From positions 3,968,692 to 4,032,691 of the forward strand of contig NZ_CP031093.1 in NCBI RefSeq assembly GCF_004851605.1: a stretch of DNA of 64,000 bases. The letters are read 5' to 3'. Source of the DNA: Hydrocarboniclastica marina (GTDB taxonomy: Bacteria > Pseudomonadota > Gammaproteobacteria > Pseudomonadales > Oleiphilaceae). The notes beneath the pieces were generated by a model. It searched no databases and had not been told where the DNA came from. It saw only the letters and a program-made list of their open reading frames with translations. Positions 8,101 through 17,630 of this stretch are shown here, in pieces. A program made the position numbers and the translations under genes. Each line of letters starts with the position of its first letter. The first letter of the stretch is position 1.

Positions 8101-8598
8101 GTGAAAAGAATATTGTCGTTGCTCATTACCCTGCTGCTTTCGACCTCCGCTCTTGCAGCACCGCCAACTACAGAGTCCGTTATCAAGCTGTTGAATGTCA
8201 CCGGATCAAAGGCTCAAGTTGAAACGATGCACGTAGAACTTGAGAAGTACCTGGCAGCCTCCATTAAGGACGCAGCGCAGCAGTACCGGCTGTCACCAAG
8301 CGAGGAGAAAAAGGTTGCTTCGCTGATCGAGACCATGATGGAGGAACTGAGGGCGGAGATAAGCTGGGAAAAAATGAGCAGTCTCTTCGTCCAGGTTTAC
8401 GCGGAGTCTTTCTCCCAGGAAGAAATCGACAACCTGATCGCGTTTTACGAAAGCCCTACGGGCCAGATGTTTGTCGCAAAGGTGCCACAGGTAATGCAAC
8501 GGTCAATGGCGCTAATGCAGCAGCGTATGAAACCTACTCTGCAAAAGATACAGGCTAAAGTTCAGCGCGAATTGCAGGAGGTTCAAAGTAACCCGTAG
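8101..8598 (+). CDS. DUF2059 periplasmic protein
   Basis: Exported protein of about 165 residues. A Sec signal peptide (VKRILSLLITLLLSTSALAA) is followed by an all-helical domain of the DUF2059 type, recognisable by the SFSQEEIDNLIAFYESPTG block near residues 105-125, where the F/L-x-x-FY-S--G pattern is characteristic. The role of the family is unknown. I place the start at GTG 8101, which has GAGG nine bases upstream. A frame beginning upstream would use the Shine-Dalgarno itself as codons. Confidence 0.85.
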   Translation: MKRILSLLITLLLSTSALAAPPTTESVIKLLNVTGSKAQVETMHVELEKYLAASIKDAAQQYRLSPSEEKKVASLIETMMEELRAEISWEKMSSLFVQVYAESFSQEEIDNLIAFYESPTGQMFVAKVPQVMQRSMALMQQRMKPTLQKIQAKVQRELQEVQSNP

Positions 8599-8839
8599 CC
8601 GAATAGCTGCGGTTCACCCTGCTGCGGCGTACCCACCCGAAGAAGTAATCAGGACACCCAGCTCAACGGCGCCCTGTAGTCTATCCGTTTCAGGTTAGTC
8701 GGTCTTGATCGACTATGGGTACACCGGTGATGGCCTTCGGTAGCGCAAAGAGTGAGTGCTCGGACGTCTAGAGCTTTAGCAGAATATTCACTTAAAGCTC
8801 GTTTCATTGAGGTTGAGAGAATGAGCTATGTCAGGAATG

Positions 8840-8869
8840 AAAAACCCGCGCTAAGACTCAGGGCGGGTT
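8840..8869 (-). terminator. Rho-independent terminator of the PEP-CTERM gene
   Basis: On the minus strand a stem of AACCCGC pairs with GCGGGTT and is followed by TTTTTC, 28 bases after the stop of the PEP-CTERM gene at 8897. Confidence 0.7.
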
Positions 8870-8896
8870 CGTAGGGACTGTTCGAGAAGTCCGGTT

Positions 8897-9556
8897 TTAG
8901 TTCTTGCGGTGCTTGAATGCGATTCCAGCCAGTCCCACGACTAATAGCCCAAGGGAAGCTGGCTCGGGAACGCTAACGCTGGGAAGGTCTCTCACAAGAG
9001 CAAAGCCGTAGATCGAGCTGCTGTAATCTATGTTGAAAACGTGTTCATTCCCCAAAAAAGCAGTGCCAGTGTACTCGACCCCATTATGGTTGGTAGGCAT
9101 ATTCGTAACAAAAGCCTGGCCATAAACGCCGTCTACCAGACCCTGAAATATTGCACTCGACCCCTCATAGGTGCCCGAAAGTAGAGTGCGTGGATCAGTG
9201 ACTCCGATGAAGCTAATAAGCGTATTGACCCTCGCTTCATAAGGCGAAGTAAGGTGTAGCCTTTGTCGGGAACTTGCTTGCTCGTCCCAGAGCGTGTCGG
9301 TAAATTGCCAGTCGTTAAACAGAGCGGCCATTTCAGACTTGTAAGCCAGACGCCATCCATCGGTCGCGTAGGAACTTGTGGCCGCCATCACTTCAGCAAT
9401 CGAAAGCCCTTTTGTCTCACTCCACTGCAACCACTCAAGCCCTCCTCCGGTGACAATAGCGGTGTCCGTGTCGAGCGTGTAATCGTTATACTCAATCAAT
9501 GACGCTTGTGCAGCGCCGCAGGATAGCGCCAAGAACAGTGCGACTAGTTTCTTCAC
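8897..9556 (-). CDS. PEP-CTERM sorting domain protein
   Basis: Exported protein of about 219 residues with a signal peptide (VKKLVALFLALSCGAAQAS). A central domain begins LIEYNDYTLDTDTAIVTGGGLEWLQWSETKG, typical of PEP-CTERM passenger proteins. The C-terminal sorting signal is canonical: VPEPASLG, a hydrophobic helix, then KHRKN. An exosortase, not in this window, should cleave and possibly attach it during export with exopolysaccharide. The start is taken at GTG 9556, which follows AGAGG; an upstream ATG at 9616 would place 20 polar residues before the signal peptide. Confidence 0.85.
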   Translation of the reverse strand: MKKLVALFLALSCGAAQASLIEYNDYTLDTDTAIVTGGGLEWLQWSETKGLSIAEVMAATSSYATDGWRLAYKSEMAALFNDWQFTDTLWDEQASSRQRLHLTSPYEARVNTLISFIGVTDPRTLLSGTYEGSSAIFQGLVDGVYGQAFVTNMPTNHNGVEYTGTAFLGNEHVFNIDYSSSIYGFALVRDLPSVSVPEPASLGLLVVGLAGIAFKHRKN

Positions 9557-9858
9557 CGAATTGCCTCTTAGATCCGTTTTTTTCAGTTGCGTATCGATTA
9601 ACACATTTCGTGCCATAAAAATTAATCACAGGTAATTTAAAGGAAAGGTTTGGTCCGAAAATCTCCGCTCAAAAGCTTCTGTAAAATTTTCTGACGCACG
9701 AACAGCGAGATCCAGCTAATTGTTCACGTAAGAAAACTCGGCGTAAGGTAACCAGACCAACCGCTAAACCCTCGGTTGAAGTTTCTGTGATAGATAAGAA
9801 CTAGGGAGCGCGCCGTCCCTGGGTCCGGCTACTCGCCATCAACCTGAAGGAGAAAAGG
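9557..9858. other. Divergent promoter region, no gene seen
   Basis: About 300 relatively A+T-rich bases between the PEP-CTERM gene and the alpha/beta hydrolase. It presumably holds both promoters; no clear hexamer pairs were identified. Confidence 0.4.
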
Positions 9859-10932
9859 ATGTCCACGTCTTGCGAGAACGCTTCCCGAACACCCAGGAAA
9901 ATCCGCGTCCAAAGCCTTAGGTTGGCAATGACCTTTACTCTCCTCAGCCTGGCTGTACCAGCTGCTGCCGCGGCAGAAGAAACCCGCAAATACGGCGGCC
10001 AACTCCAAGGCTTTGAGTACCCATACCCAGTCGAACGCTTCGAGCTGACTACCCAGCGCCAGGACCTGGAAATGGCCTATCTGGACGTGCCTGCTGAAGA
10101 TCCGAATGGCCGTACGGTGGTGCTGCTCCACGGCAAGAACTTCTGTGCGGCCACTTGGGAAGATTCCATTGAACGCCTCACGGACGCGGGCTACCGCGTA
10201 GTCGCACCGGACCAGATCGGTTTCTGCAAGTCGAGCAAACCCGAGGCCTATCAGTTCAGCTTTCACCAGCTTGCCGCCAACACCCATGCCCTGCTGGAAA
10301 AACTCGAGCTGGATCAGGTTACCGTCATGGGCCACTCCATGGGGGGCATGCTGGCGGCTCGCTACGCGTTGATGTACCCCGAGCATACCGAGCAGCTGGT
10401 GCTACTCAATCCAATCGGCCTGGAGGACTGGAAAGCGAAGGGCGTGCCCTATCAATCCATAGACAAGGGCTACGAGTCAGAGCTCAACAAGACGGCGGAA
10501 GGCATTCGCAAGTACCAGCAGTCGACCTACTACGTGGGCGAGTGGGAGCCGCGTTTTGATCGCTGGGTCACTATGCTTGCGGGTATGTACGCCGGCGAGG
10601 ATGGCGTCCATGTTGCCTGGAACCAGGCCCTGACCTCCGACATGGTCTTTACCCAGCCCGTGGTCCATGAGTTCGACCGGCTTCAGGTGCCCACCCTGCT
10701 GCTCATCGGCGAAAAGGACAACACAGCGATTGGTAAAGGCCGTGCCCCGGACGATATCAAAAAGACCCTCGGCCGGTATGAGGTGCTGGGCGAACAGGCG
10801 GCAGAGGCAATCCCCAATGCCACACTGGTTGAATTCCCGGATCTGGGTCATTCGCCCCACATCCAGGAGCCAGACCGGTTTCATAAGGCGCTGTTTGAGG
10901 GGTTATCGGCGGTTGATGAGCCGTCGAAGTGA
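9859..10932 (+). CDS. Exported alpha/beta hydrolase
   Basis: Hydrolase of 357 residues. A signal peptide lies at residues about 17-40, ending AVPAAAAA. The catalytic set is complete: VVLLHGKNF forms the oxyanion region near residue 90, DQIGFCKSSKP follows, the nucleophile elbow is MGHSMGG near residue 155, the acid probably lies in LLIGEKDNTA, and the histidine in LGHSPHIQEP near residue 335. AAGGAG precedes the ATG. It resembles haloalkane-dehalogenase/epoxide-hydrolase-like enzymes, but substrate cannot be assigned. The cleft probably works in the periplasm. Confidence 0.88.
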   Translation: MSTSCENASRTPRKIRVQSLRLAMTFTLLSLAVPAAAAAEETRKYGGQLQGFEYPYPVERFELTTQRQDLEMAYLDVPAEDPNGRTVVLLHGKNFCAATWEDSIERLTDAGYRVVAPDQIGFCKSSKPEAYQFSFHQLAANTHALLEKLELDQVTVMGHSMGGMLAARYALMYPEHTEQLVLLNPIGLEDWKAKGVPYQSIDKGYESELNKTAEGIRKYQQSTYYVGEWEPRFDRWVTMLAGMYAGEDGVHVAWNQALTSDMVFTQPVVHEFDRLQVPTLLLIGEKDNTAIGKGRAPDDIKKTLGRYEVLGEQAAEAIPNATLVEFPDLGHSPHIQEPDRFHKALFEGLSAVDEPSK

Positions 10933-10969
10933 AATGCATGTTAGTTAATGTTCAAAAGAGCCAGTCCAT

Positions 10970-11380
10970 ATGAAACTTGAACGAATCAACTACAAGGACC
11001 TAAATGCCAGAGCACAGGAAACTTATAACTTCCACAAGATCGCTGCCGTCCTTGCTGACTACGGTTATAACTGTATATGGCTCAGCAACGACTGGAACGG
11101 CGCCGATTTCATAGCTGTCCACGTTGATGGGGTTTCTGATATAAAGGTGCAGTTAAAAGGTTGCGTATCGTTTGCTAAAAAGTATCGAGGGAAAAACCTG
11201 TATATAGGGTTCTATGACTTAGACAACCTATACCTCTATCCGCACGATCTAATTCTAGACCAAGTAGAGCAGGACATATCTGACAAGAAGTGGCTGGAGA
11301 AAGGCACCTATTTCCGGACGAGCATTACCAAGAGGTTCAGGGACCTTCTTGAGCCCTATAAAATCGCCAACATCTCGTGA
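10970..11380 (+). CDS. Small protein with PD-(D/E)XK-like motif, unknown
   Basis: A 136-residue cytoplasmic protein. A segment reading GADFIAVHVDGVSDIKVQLKG (about residues 44-64) has the D...QLK spacing of PD-(D/E)XK nucleases with Q replacing the acidic residue, as occurs in some families. It is followed by a tyrosine-rich strand region (LYIGFYDLDNLYLYPHD). The rest is unassigned. The gene is visibly richer in A+T than its neighbours, has a weak ribosome binding site and stands alone. It may be a stray restriction or defence component, or an unrelated fold. Confidence 0.65.
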   Translation: MKLERINYKDLNARAQETYNFHKIAAVLADYGYNCIWLSNDWNGADFIAVHVDGVSDIKVQLKGCVSFAKKYRGKNLYIGFYDLDNLYLYPHDLILDQVEQDISDKKWLEKGTYFRTSITKRFRDLLEPYKIANIS

Positions 11381-11529
11381 CGGTGGGCCCTTTACAGGGC
11401 ACCTTTAGAAACATCAGCTGGTGCCCGCATTCAAAAACCGGAATGCTCTTAGGAACCGATGACTATCTCCAGAGAGCCCTTTCTGGGTCGCATGTGAGCT
11501 CGCCGTAAAAATCGGCATCCTTCCCGGTC

Positions 11530-13524
11530 TCAGCTCCCAATCGACCTGCACTGCTCGATAAGTGGCGCCAGCGTTTTATTGACCCTGCTACCGCTAACCC
11601 CCCAGCTGAGATGTCCGCGGCCCTGCCCTATCGGTATGAAGCTCGAAAAGCTCGAGGTCAGGCGCAGTCCGGCGAACGTATTCTCATCCACGTTCATCTG
11701 GCCGCGGAATCGGGCGTATGTCGATTTTGAACGCGCTTCGATTTCGGCGCTTTCCAGTTGCACTGATACCGGCCACTTGGCGTCTATACCGTAAGCGCTA
11801 TAAGTGAGCTTATATCTCGCGCTCTGGTCCAGTTCGTTTGCGTTCGAATTCCACAGGAGTTGGCTGATTTCGAGTTTTCCGTTCCCGGCACAGGTCATCA
11901 GCAGGCCAGCCGTACGGCCATTCAGGGTGTCGCCGGCCTTGGACGACATGTAGCGGGTGTCGAATGCAAGAGCCGGTATGCCATCGATGCGCACAAGATT
12001 GAGCTCCTCTTCTTGCTTGTTTTCAGCATCGGCCAGCTTATATTGCAGCGAGAGCCTGGGATCCTGGTTGTTCGCGGCTTTCTCAATGAGTGCGATCGCC
12101 GCTTGAGCATCGGTATACACGTAGGCACTCTCGCCGGCCCCGCCGTCTTGAGCAACAGCGCCAAAGGTCTTTCGGGCTTCTGGGCTAATCCAGGCGGGCT
12201 CGTCGCCACTGTTGAAGGCGAGCATGTTTGCTTCAAGATGCTGCCGCATCTCCGAGTCGCACGACAACTTTTCAAGCGCGCCGTCAACGAGCGCGCGGGA
12301 ATAGCGACCGGGCGTGAGGTCTGCCCCTCTCTCCACAATAGGCGCAAACGCCGCGGGGACCACGGCCCTATCCGTGTATCTGCCCACTTCTCGTGATCTG
12401 AGCTCTACGCCATACCCGTTGCGAGTCGTCTCGATCTCAACATAGGTTCTGGCCAGCGGCACGAGTGAGTCGCCACATGACCCAAGCAGTTGCACACGAC
12501 GGATGATGTAGGAGGTGATCAATGCATTGAAGGGGCTGAGGCTGTTCTGGGTCCTGAAACCCCATTCATAGAACTCAGCAACCGGGTTGTAGCCCGGCGG
12601 GGCCATAGACCTTATCTGGCGGCTCACCTCATCAAGGGACTTTGCTTGCTCACCCCTCGCAGAACCGAAATCGCCGAGCGCGAGGTAGGAAAGCATTCTA
12701 CCCCCGTAATCGCCGCCCAGTGGGAACAGGCCGGAGTCCGAGCTGCTGATGAGCCCTTGGGACCTCATGCCGCCCGGGTCGTAGGGGCTGTCCAATGTGA
12801 ACGTGAAGCTTCCTGCCCCTTCCGTGAGCATCGTGACGGTCGATTCGCCTTCTTCGACTTGCGTCTCTGGCAGATTTTCAGAAACGGCGGCGCGCATGTT
12901 CTCCACGATTTCTGAGCCACACCCTTCGTGGTTAAGTAGCTTGACCACTTCGGCCTGGCTGCGGGCGTTATGTTGAACATGGATCTCATAGATCTGTGGC
13001 ACCGGCTCATTCGGGTCGCGGCTGCCAAAATCTTTGATCGGGTCCTGTTCGTATTCCAGGATAATGAGCGGGACCAGCGATACGGCGGCCAGATAGAAGT
13101 CGTTAAACGCTTCGGGCGCAAGCCGGATGGTTTCGGCTTCCCGCAGCGCCAGCCTTTCGCTTTCGCGGGTGAACGTGTACTCGGACCAGTTTGCGCCCAT
13201 CTCAGCCTGGCAGGTCGAGGCATAGGCACGGTGAAAGGCCAGAAACAGCCCGATTCTGCTGCTGGCACTGCCGCCAGCACGCTTGTCTCCTTTGAGAATC
13301 TTTTTGAAATAGCGCGCGGTGTTCGGCGGCAAATAGCTGAAGCCCGGCTCGCTTTCGTGCGGCAGCCCATCTTTCTGGTCAACATGCTGGCCCTGCGCAA
13401 GCTGCTTGTCGACGATTGCGCCCAGGGAGGGGAGGTCGAATGGCAGCGTATCGGCAAACGCAGGAGCGGTCATCAATACGAAAAAAGCGAGTATCGCATT
13501 CAGGGACGCGCGATTATTCAACAT
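11530..13524 (-). CDS. Large exported protein of unknown function
   Basis: A 664-residue protein with a signal peptide (residues 1-24, ending APAFA). The N-terminal half is rich in charged helices with a conserved-looking block (FHRAYASTCQAEMGANWSEYTFTRESER). The C-terminal third is predicted beta-rich and ends in an SCGGS-like cysteine-containing tail (LIEQCRSIGS). No family is recognised. The ATG at 13524 follows GGAGAGCACC, better than an upstream start 12 bases earlier. It is monocistronic, tail-to-tail with the PD-(D/E)XK-like gene. Confidence 0.8.
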   Translation of the reverse strand: MLNNRASLNAILAFFVLMTAPAFADTLPFDLPSLGAIVDKQLAQGQHVDQKDGLPHESEPGFSYLPPNTARYFKKILKGDKRAGGSASSRIGLFLAFHRAYASTCQAEMGANWSEYTFTRESERLALREAETIRLAPEAFNDFYLAAVSLVPLIILEYEQDPIKDFGSRDPNEPVPQIYEIHVQHNARSQAEVVKLLNHEGCGSEIVENMRAAVSENLPETQVEEGESTVTMLTEGAGSFTFTLDSPYDPGGMRSQGLISSSDSGLFPLGGDYGGRMLSYLALGDFGSARGEQAKSLDEVSRQIRSMAPPGYNPVAEFYEWGFRTQNSLSPFNALITSYIIRRVQLLGSCGDSLVPLARTYVEIETTRNGYGVELRSREVGRYTDRAVVPAAFAPIVERGADLTPGRYSRALVDGALEKLSCDSEMRQHLEANMLAFNSGDEPAWISPEARKTFGAVAQDGGAGESAYVYTDAQAAIALIEKAANNQDPRLSLQYKLADAENKQEEELNLVRIDGIPALAFDTRYMSSKAGDTLNGRTAGLLMTCAGNGKLEISQLLWNSNANELDQSARYKLTYSAYGIDAKWPVSVQLESAEIEARSKSTYARFRGQMNVDENTFAGLRLTSSFSSFIPIGQGRGHLSWGVSGSRVNKTLAPLIEQCRSIGS

Positions 13525-13917
13525 GGTGCTCTCCAAAGTCTGAATAACGGTCAGTCAACCCAAACGCAAAATGGATAATTCAGAACTGATAGCTCAGTGT
13601 ACTTTTTGCTTTGCTAACAATGAAGCAATCTGGTCGCATCTGACTAACAGACTCAGTTGCTTCGCCCTGCTTGCTGGGAATCAGTAATACGGGAAAGAGG
13701 GAGAGAGGAGCAGTAAAACCTTTCTCTGAACACAGCCTTCAGGCACGCCCTTCCATAAGCGCCGCAGCCAGCATTCCGGCTTCATAAAAACGTCAATGAA
13801 TCCGTGTAAGAACGTCACAGTCCCTTAACGTTGCCCGCTTAGCTTCTGGTCTTGCGAAAGCCTGCCGCCCGACGAACAGGCCCCCTTCCCTCCGCCTGAC
13901 ACCAGAAGGACCACCTC
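13525..13917. other. Divergent promoter region, no gene seen
   Basis: Nearly 400 bases between the divergent large exported protein and metallophosphoesterase genes. No repeats, open frame or clear operator noted. Confidence 0.4.
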
Positions 13918-15633
13918 ATGAGAAAGCAGCTATCCGTTATTGCCGTTGTTGCCGCCATGGCAGCGAGCGCCGAGACTCTTGCCCATGAAAAGCACAAACA
14001 CGATCACTACAGGCCGCCACCCCATGCGGGCGGTGAACAGCAGTTGGCCAAAGGCACCGTTTTTGTTGACAGGAACGGGAACGGGCTGCGCGACCGGGGT
14101 GAACGGGGCGTTCGCGGGGTGAGCGTCTCAAACGGTATTGATGTTGTCCGGACAAACGGTCGCGGCGAGTATCAGATTGAACTGGCTCCGGAGTCTATTC
14201 TGTTCATCTCGAAGCCGGCAAAGTTTGACGTGCGGGTTGATGAGAATAACCTGCCGCAGATGTATTACCTGCACTATCCCGAGGGCACGCCGGCTGTCGC
14301 GGACTGGCAGTACGATGTTATTCAGCCAACCGGTCCGTTACCTGATTCAATCGACTTTGCGCTGACGCCGTCCAAAGTCGAGACCCGCTTCCATGCGATG
14401 GCCTTCGCTGACCCGCAAGCAAGAAGCGAAGAAGACCAGGACATGGTGCGCGAGGACGTCGTCAACGAACTCATCGGCAACCCCTTTAATGCCCTGTTTG
14501 GCATTGTGGCGGGCGATGTCGTGAATGACACCCTGAGCCTTTATGAGCGGCACAACCAGATGTTTGCTCAAATCGGCATCCCCATGTGGAACGTGCCGGG
14601 CAACCACGACATCAATTTCGAATCGCCCAACGACCAGTATGCGAACCAGACTTTCTCTAAACACTTCGGACCGACTTACTATTCTTTCGACTATGGCCAG
14701 GTGCACGTAGTCGCCCTGAACAATGTGCAGTACAAAGGCAAAGACCAGGGAAGGTATGACAATACGGTCTACCGGGGCTACATCCCCGAGGCTCAGCTTG
14801 AGTGGTTAAAAAACGACCTGCGCTATGTTTCCCGGGACAAGCTGATTCTCATCGCCACTCACATTCCTCTTGTTACCCACGCGCTTGACGGACAGGGCAA
14901 CCGCTATGACATGGGCGACAATATCAACACCGTCAATCTGGATCAGTTGATTGAGATCCTTAAGCCCTTCGACAGGATCTACGCGATCGCCGGCCACGAC
15001 ACCAGCAACAGCTGGAAAGTGGAGATCAACCACACCCATGGCTGGCATGGTACGCCCTGGATAGCACATACCCTGGCGGAAGTGCGGGGCAACGGCTGGA
15101 CGCGTGGCCCACGGGATGAGCGTGACGTTCGCGCCGCGACGATGCAGGACGGCAACCCTAACGGCTACTACGTGCTCCGCGTTGACGGTACAGAGGTGCA
15201 GCCACGCTTTATCCCTTCCGGCGAGAAAGGCAACCTTCAGCAACGGGCGCGTATCGTGCTGGACCCCATGCTGGCCGGCACCCGCGACGCCGACGGCAAC
15301 GTCATCGCGATCAATCGGGGCGAGCTGCAGCCGGGCACGAAAGTGGTGGTGAATCTCTTCGATGGCGGCGAGCGGGACCGCGTCGAGTTATCGCTTGATG
15401 ATAAGCCGCTCGTGCCAATGCAGAACGTCCTTCGCACCGATCCTTTCATGGAACGGCAGCATGCAGCGTTTGCCGGTACCCCGGATGCGTTCTCTACGCC
15501 GGCGCCCTCTTCGCATATCTGGGAGTACCCCCTGCCTGACAACCTGGCACCCGGCCTGCACAAAGTGGTGGTGGTAAGCGAGGATGAATTCGGCCAGCAA
15601 GCGATGGAGACTTTCTCCTTCGAGCTTCTGTAA
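13918..15633 (+). CDS. Exported calcineurin-like metallophosphoesterase
   Basis: Periplasmic or surface phosphoesterase of 571 residues. After a signal peptide and a His-rich spacer comes an SdrD-B-like beta domain with a Ca-binding-type DRNGNGLRDRGE motif (residues about 45-100). Then comes the metallophosphatase core: FADPQ at 164-167, GDVVND at 199-204, GNHD at 228-231 and THIP at 314-317. The last motif, usually GHxH, reads GHDTSN (359-364), so the second histidine is absent. A C-terminal beta domain ends the protein, as in the MetallophosN/MetallophosC architecture. AAGGA lies before the ATG. The substrate (phosphodiester, sugar phosphate or other) is not predictable. Confidence 0.88.
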   Translation: MRKQLSVIAVVAAMAASAETLAHEKHKHDHYRPPPHAGGEQQLAKGTVFVDRNGNGLRDRGERGVRGVSVSNGIDVVRTNGRGEYQIELAPESILFISKPAKFDVRVDENNLPQMYYLHYPEGTPAVADWQYDVIQPTGPLPDSIDFALTPSKVETRFHAMAFADPQARSEEDQDMVREDVVNELIGNPFNALFGIVAGDVVNDTLSLYERHNQMFAQIGIPMWNVPGNHDINFESPNDQYANQTFSKHFGPTYYSFDYGQVHVVALNNVQYKGKDQGRYDNTVYRGYIPEAQLEWLKNDLRYVSRDKLILIATHIPLVTHALDGQGNRYDMGDNINTVNLDQLIEILKPFDRIYAIAGHDTSNSWKVEINHTHGWHGTPWIAHTLAEVRGNGWTRGPRDERDVRAATMQDGNPNGYYVLRVDGTEVQPRFIPSGEKGNLQQRARIVLDPMLAGTRDADGNVIAINRGELQPGTKVVVNLFDGGERDRVELSLDDKPLVPMQNVLRTDPFMERQHAAFAGTPDAFSTPAPSSHIWEYPLPDNLAPGLHKVVVVSEDEFGQQAMETFSFELL

Positions 15634-15706
15634 GCTGCCCGTCCGCGCGGGCTCACGGTCCATTGCGGGCTGTGAGCCAGCCCACAGAGCGTCCTGTCAG
15701 CAAGCA

Positions 15707-16123
15707 CTAGTCGCTGAATTCACCGATAATCCTGCAGCGCCCTGTTTTATAGTTCTGCGTTAACGCAGACGCGCGAATACCCCCCAGGCCGCCCTCTGCC
15801 TGGGTTTCTGAACAATCCCGGTATTCGACAACCCGGAAAGATGAGTCGCCCTTAAACAGCACACGGGTTCCTGAAGGCACGTAGCAGCCTTCCCGGTCAC
15901 GGGTGGCAGAGCCTGCCTCCTCGTGGTCAAACGCCACGGCAATGCAGACCTCGCACTGGTTGGTGAAACGAATGCCGACCTGCTGCCCGTGCGTGGGCTC
16001 AGCCACGAAGCACGTGCGCTCGGAGGCGTTAGGAGGGGGAAGGTGCTGATTGCCTGCGCAGCCTGCTAGCATCAGTGCCGCGACACTAGCCGTGCAGGAC
16101 GCTCGAAACGGAATTAAACGCAT
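15707..16123 (-). CDS. Hypothetical lipoprotein
   Basis: A 138-residue lipoprotein with a short signal ending in the lipobox LAGC. The mature part contains several cysteines (TCFVAEP, CEVCIAV, GCYV, RDCS, RCRI) that may pair as disulfides, and resembles a small beta-sandwich. No function is recognised. GGAGACCTG precedes the ATG at 16123. It lies tail-to-tail with the phosphoesterase gene. Confidence 0.75.
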   Translation of the reverse strand: MRLIPFRASCTASVAALMLAGCAGNQHLPPPNASERTCFVAEPTHGQQVGIRFTNQCEVCIAVAFDHEEAGSATRDREGCYVPSGTRVLFKGDSSFRVVEYRDCSETQAEGGLGGIRASALTQNYKTGRCRIIGEFSD

Positions 16124-16270
16124 CAGGTCTCCGGGCGGACGCTGGATAAACAGATACATCTGAACCCGGACATTCTAGCCGCCAGCATGCGTCAGAATTG
16201 TTGCCGGAACGCACCTGGCTGTTCGGAAACGGAAACTTTTGTCGTCCTGAGCCTGTGCTGCAATCAGTCG

Positions 16271-17395
16271 CTACGACGAGGCGCCGGCGTACCTGTTACT
16301 CAGACACTGCTCGACATCCTGCGTGCTGGGTACGAACTCCTCGCGCACCATCAGGATAAGGGCTTTGGCATCGAAGCGATGATCCGGTGCCGGGTGGGTA
16401 ATGACGTTGTCATCGGCTGTCACGTAGGCCATGAGCGTGCCCATACCGCCCGCCATGAGCTGGCATACGGTTTCGGACCAGACCGCATCAGTGAGCTCCA
16501 CCGGGTAGCGCATGGCGTGGTCGTCGTGATGGGTGAACAGGTTCTCTAGAATTTTCTCGGCCCCTGGCGCTACCAGCGAGCGCACCAGCATTTCCGGGTA
16601 AGCCCGGATGGGGCGAAGGCTGGTGTTGGCGCCGAACTGCACGACACGCTGGTGGGAGTCTTCCTCGACGCATTCTGCAACCGTATAGGGCAACCTGTCC
16701 TGGCACAGGCTCTTCAACTGCAGGAGCACGTCGAGGGTAATGCTGTCCGATACCCGGCTGTACTCGTCCCGCGCCAGGATAATGATCGCCCTGGCGTCCT
16801 TCGGCGTAACGGCCTTCAGTGCCTCCGGGTCAGATGATTCTCCATGGTGGTGTACCACAGCCATCCGACGGAGATTCTCCGGCAGTCCATCCGGAAAAGC
16901 GTCGGTCAGAATCTGAACCGGCGTGTCGGCAAACAGGCTGGTCTGTCGCAGCTGGGTGACCAACCGCTTAAAGTAGATGCCGGGGTTGTTGTTGGGGCTG
17001 TTGATGATCAGCACGTGGTTTTTCATTCGCCACCTCCAGCGGCCCATTACCATGTCTTCTTTTCGTTTTAGCCTGTAGTCGATGTAATCGCTGGCTAGTT
17101 GGGCCAGCAGCGTAATACCGACGCCATAGAGCAGAATGATCGTCGAGGCGCGTCCCAGCGGGGTGGCAGCGGAAAAATCGCCGTAGCCAACAGTCGTCAG
17201 GGTCGTGAGCGTCAGCCAGACTGCATCGCTCAGCCCCAGGCCCTCAAAGCCCATCATCGCTATCGTGTGCAATGCCGCCAGCCCGAGCAGCCAGAAGAGC
17301 GCCCGCCTCAACCGGGAGCGCATATTGATATTCAATTGCTCGGTGATCTTGCTGCAGGACTGCTGGCGGTGCCGGAAAAATTGAAGAATCATCAT
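16271..17395 (-). CDS. Potassium channel with RCK/TrkA-N domain
   Basis: Inner-membrane ion channel of 374 residues. It has two transmembrane helices (about residues 30-50 and 80-105) flanking a pore loop with the K+ selectivity filter TTVGYGDF. The cytoplasmic part follows, with a Rossmann-like RCK domain (residues about 125-260, HVLIINSPNNNPGIYFKRLV and ARAIIILARDEYSRVSDS) and a C-terminal TrkA-C-like region. The nucleotide-binding glycine motif is atypical (NSPNNNPG), so ligand gating may differ. The order 2TM-pore-RCK matches MthK-type channels. It is probably transcribed alone. Confidence 0.9.
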   Translation of the reverse strand: MMILQFFRHRQQSCSKITEQLNINMRSRLRRALFWLLGLAALHTIAMMGFEGLGLSDAVWLTLTTLTTVGYGDFSAATPLGRASTIILLYGVGITLLAQLASDYIDYRLKRKEDMVMGRWRWRMKNHVLIINSPNNNPGIYFKRLVTQLRQTSLFADTPVQILTDAFPDGLPENLRRMAVVHHHGESSDPEALKAVTPKDARAIIILARDEYSRVSDSITLDVLLQLKSLCQDRLPYTVAECVEEDSHQRVVQFGANTSLRPIRAYPEMLVRSLVAPGAEKILENLFTHHDDHAMRYPVELTDAVWSETVCQLMAGGMGTLMAYVTADDNVITHPAPDHRFDAKALILMVREEFVPSTQDVEQCLSNRYAGASS

Positions 17396-17630
17396 GATGG
17401 ATCAGCTTCCCAGACGCCCGGCTTCGGCGCTCCAAAGCCGGGGCTCTGCATTCAGACGCTTCCGCGAGCTGGCCGAAATGGCAGTCGCGGTTGAGGTAAA
17501 GCAGGCATGCTACTCTGGCGCAGCGGTGGATGCCAACGCCGCGAAACGGCCTTGAATCCAGGTCGCTGCCGTGATCCTTGGCCTTTTAAGCGCCCGCACT
17601 CATCTGTTTAACCGACGTCTGACCGGCGAG

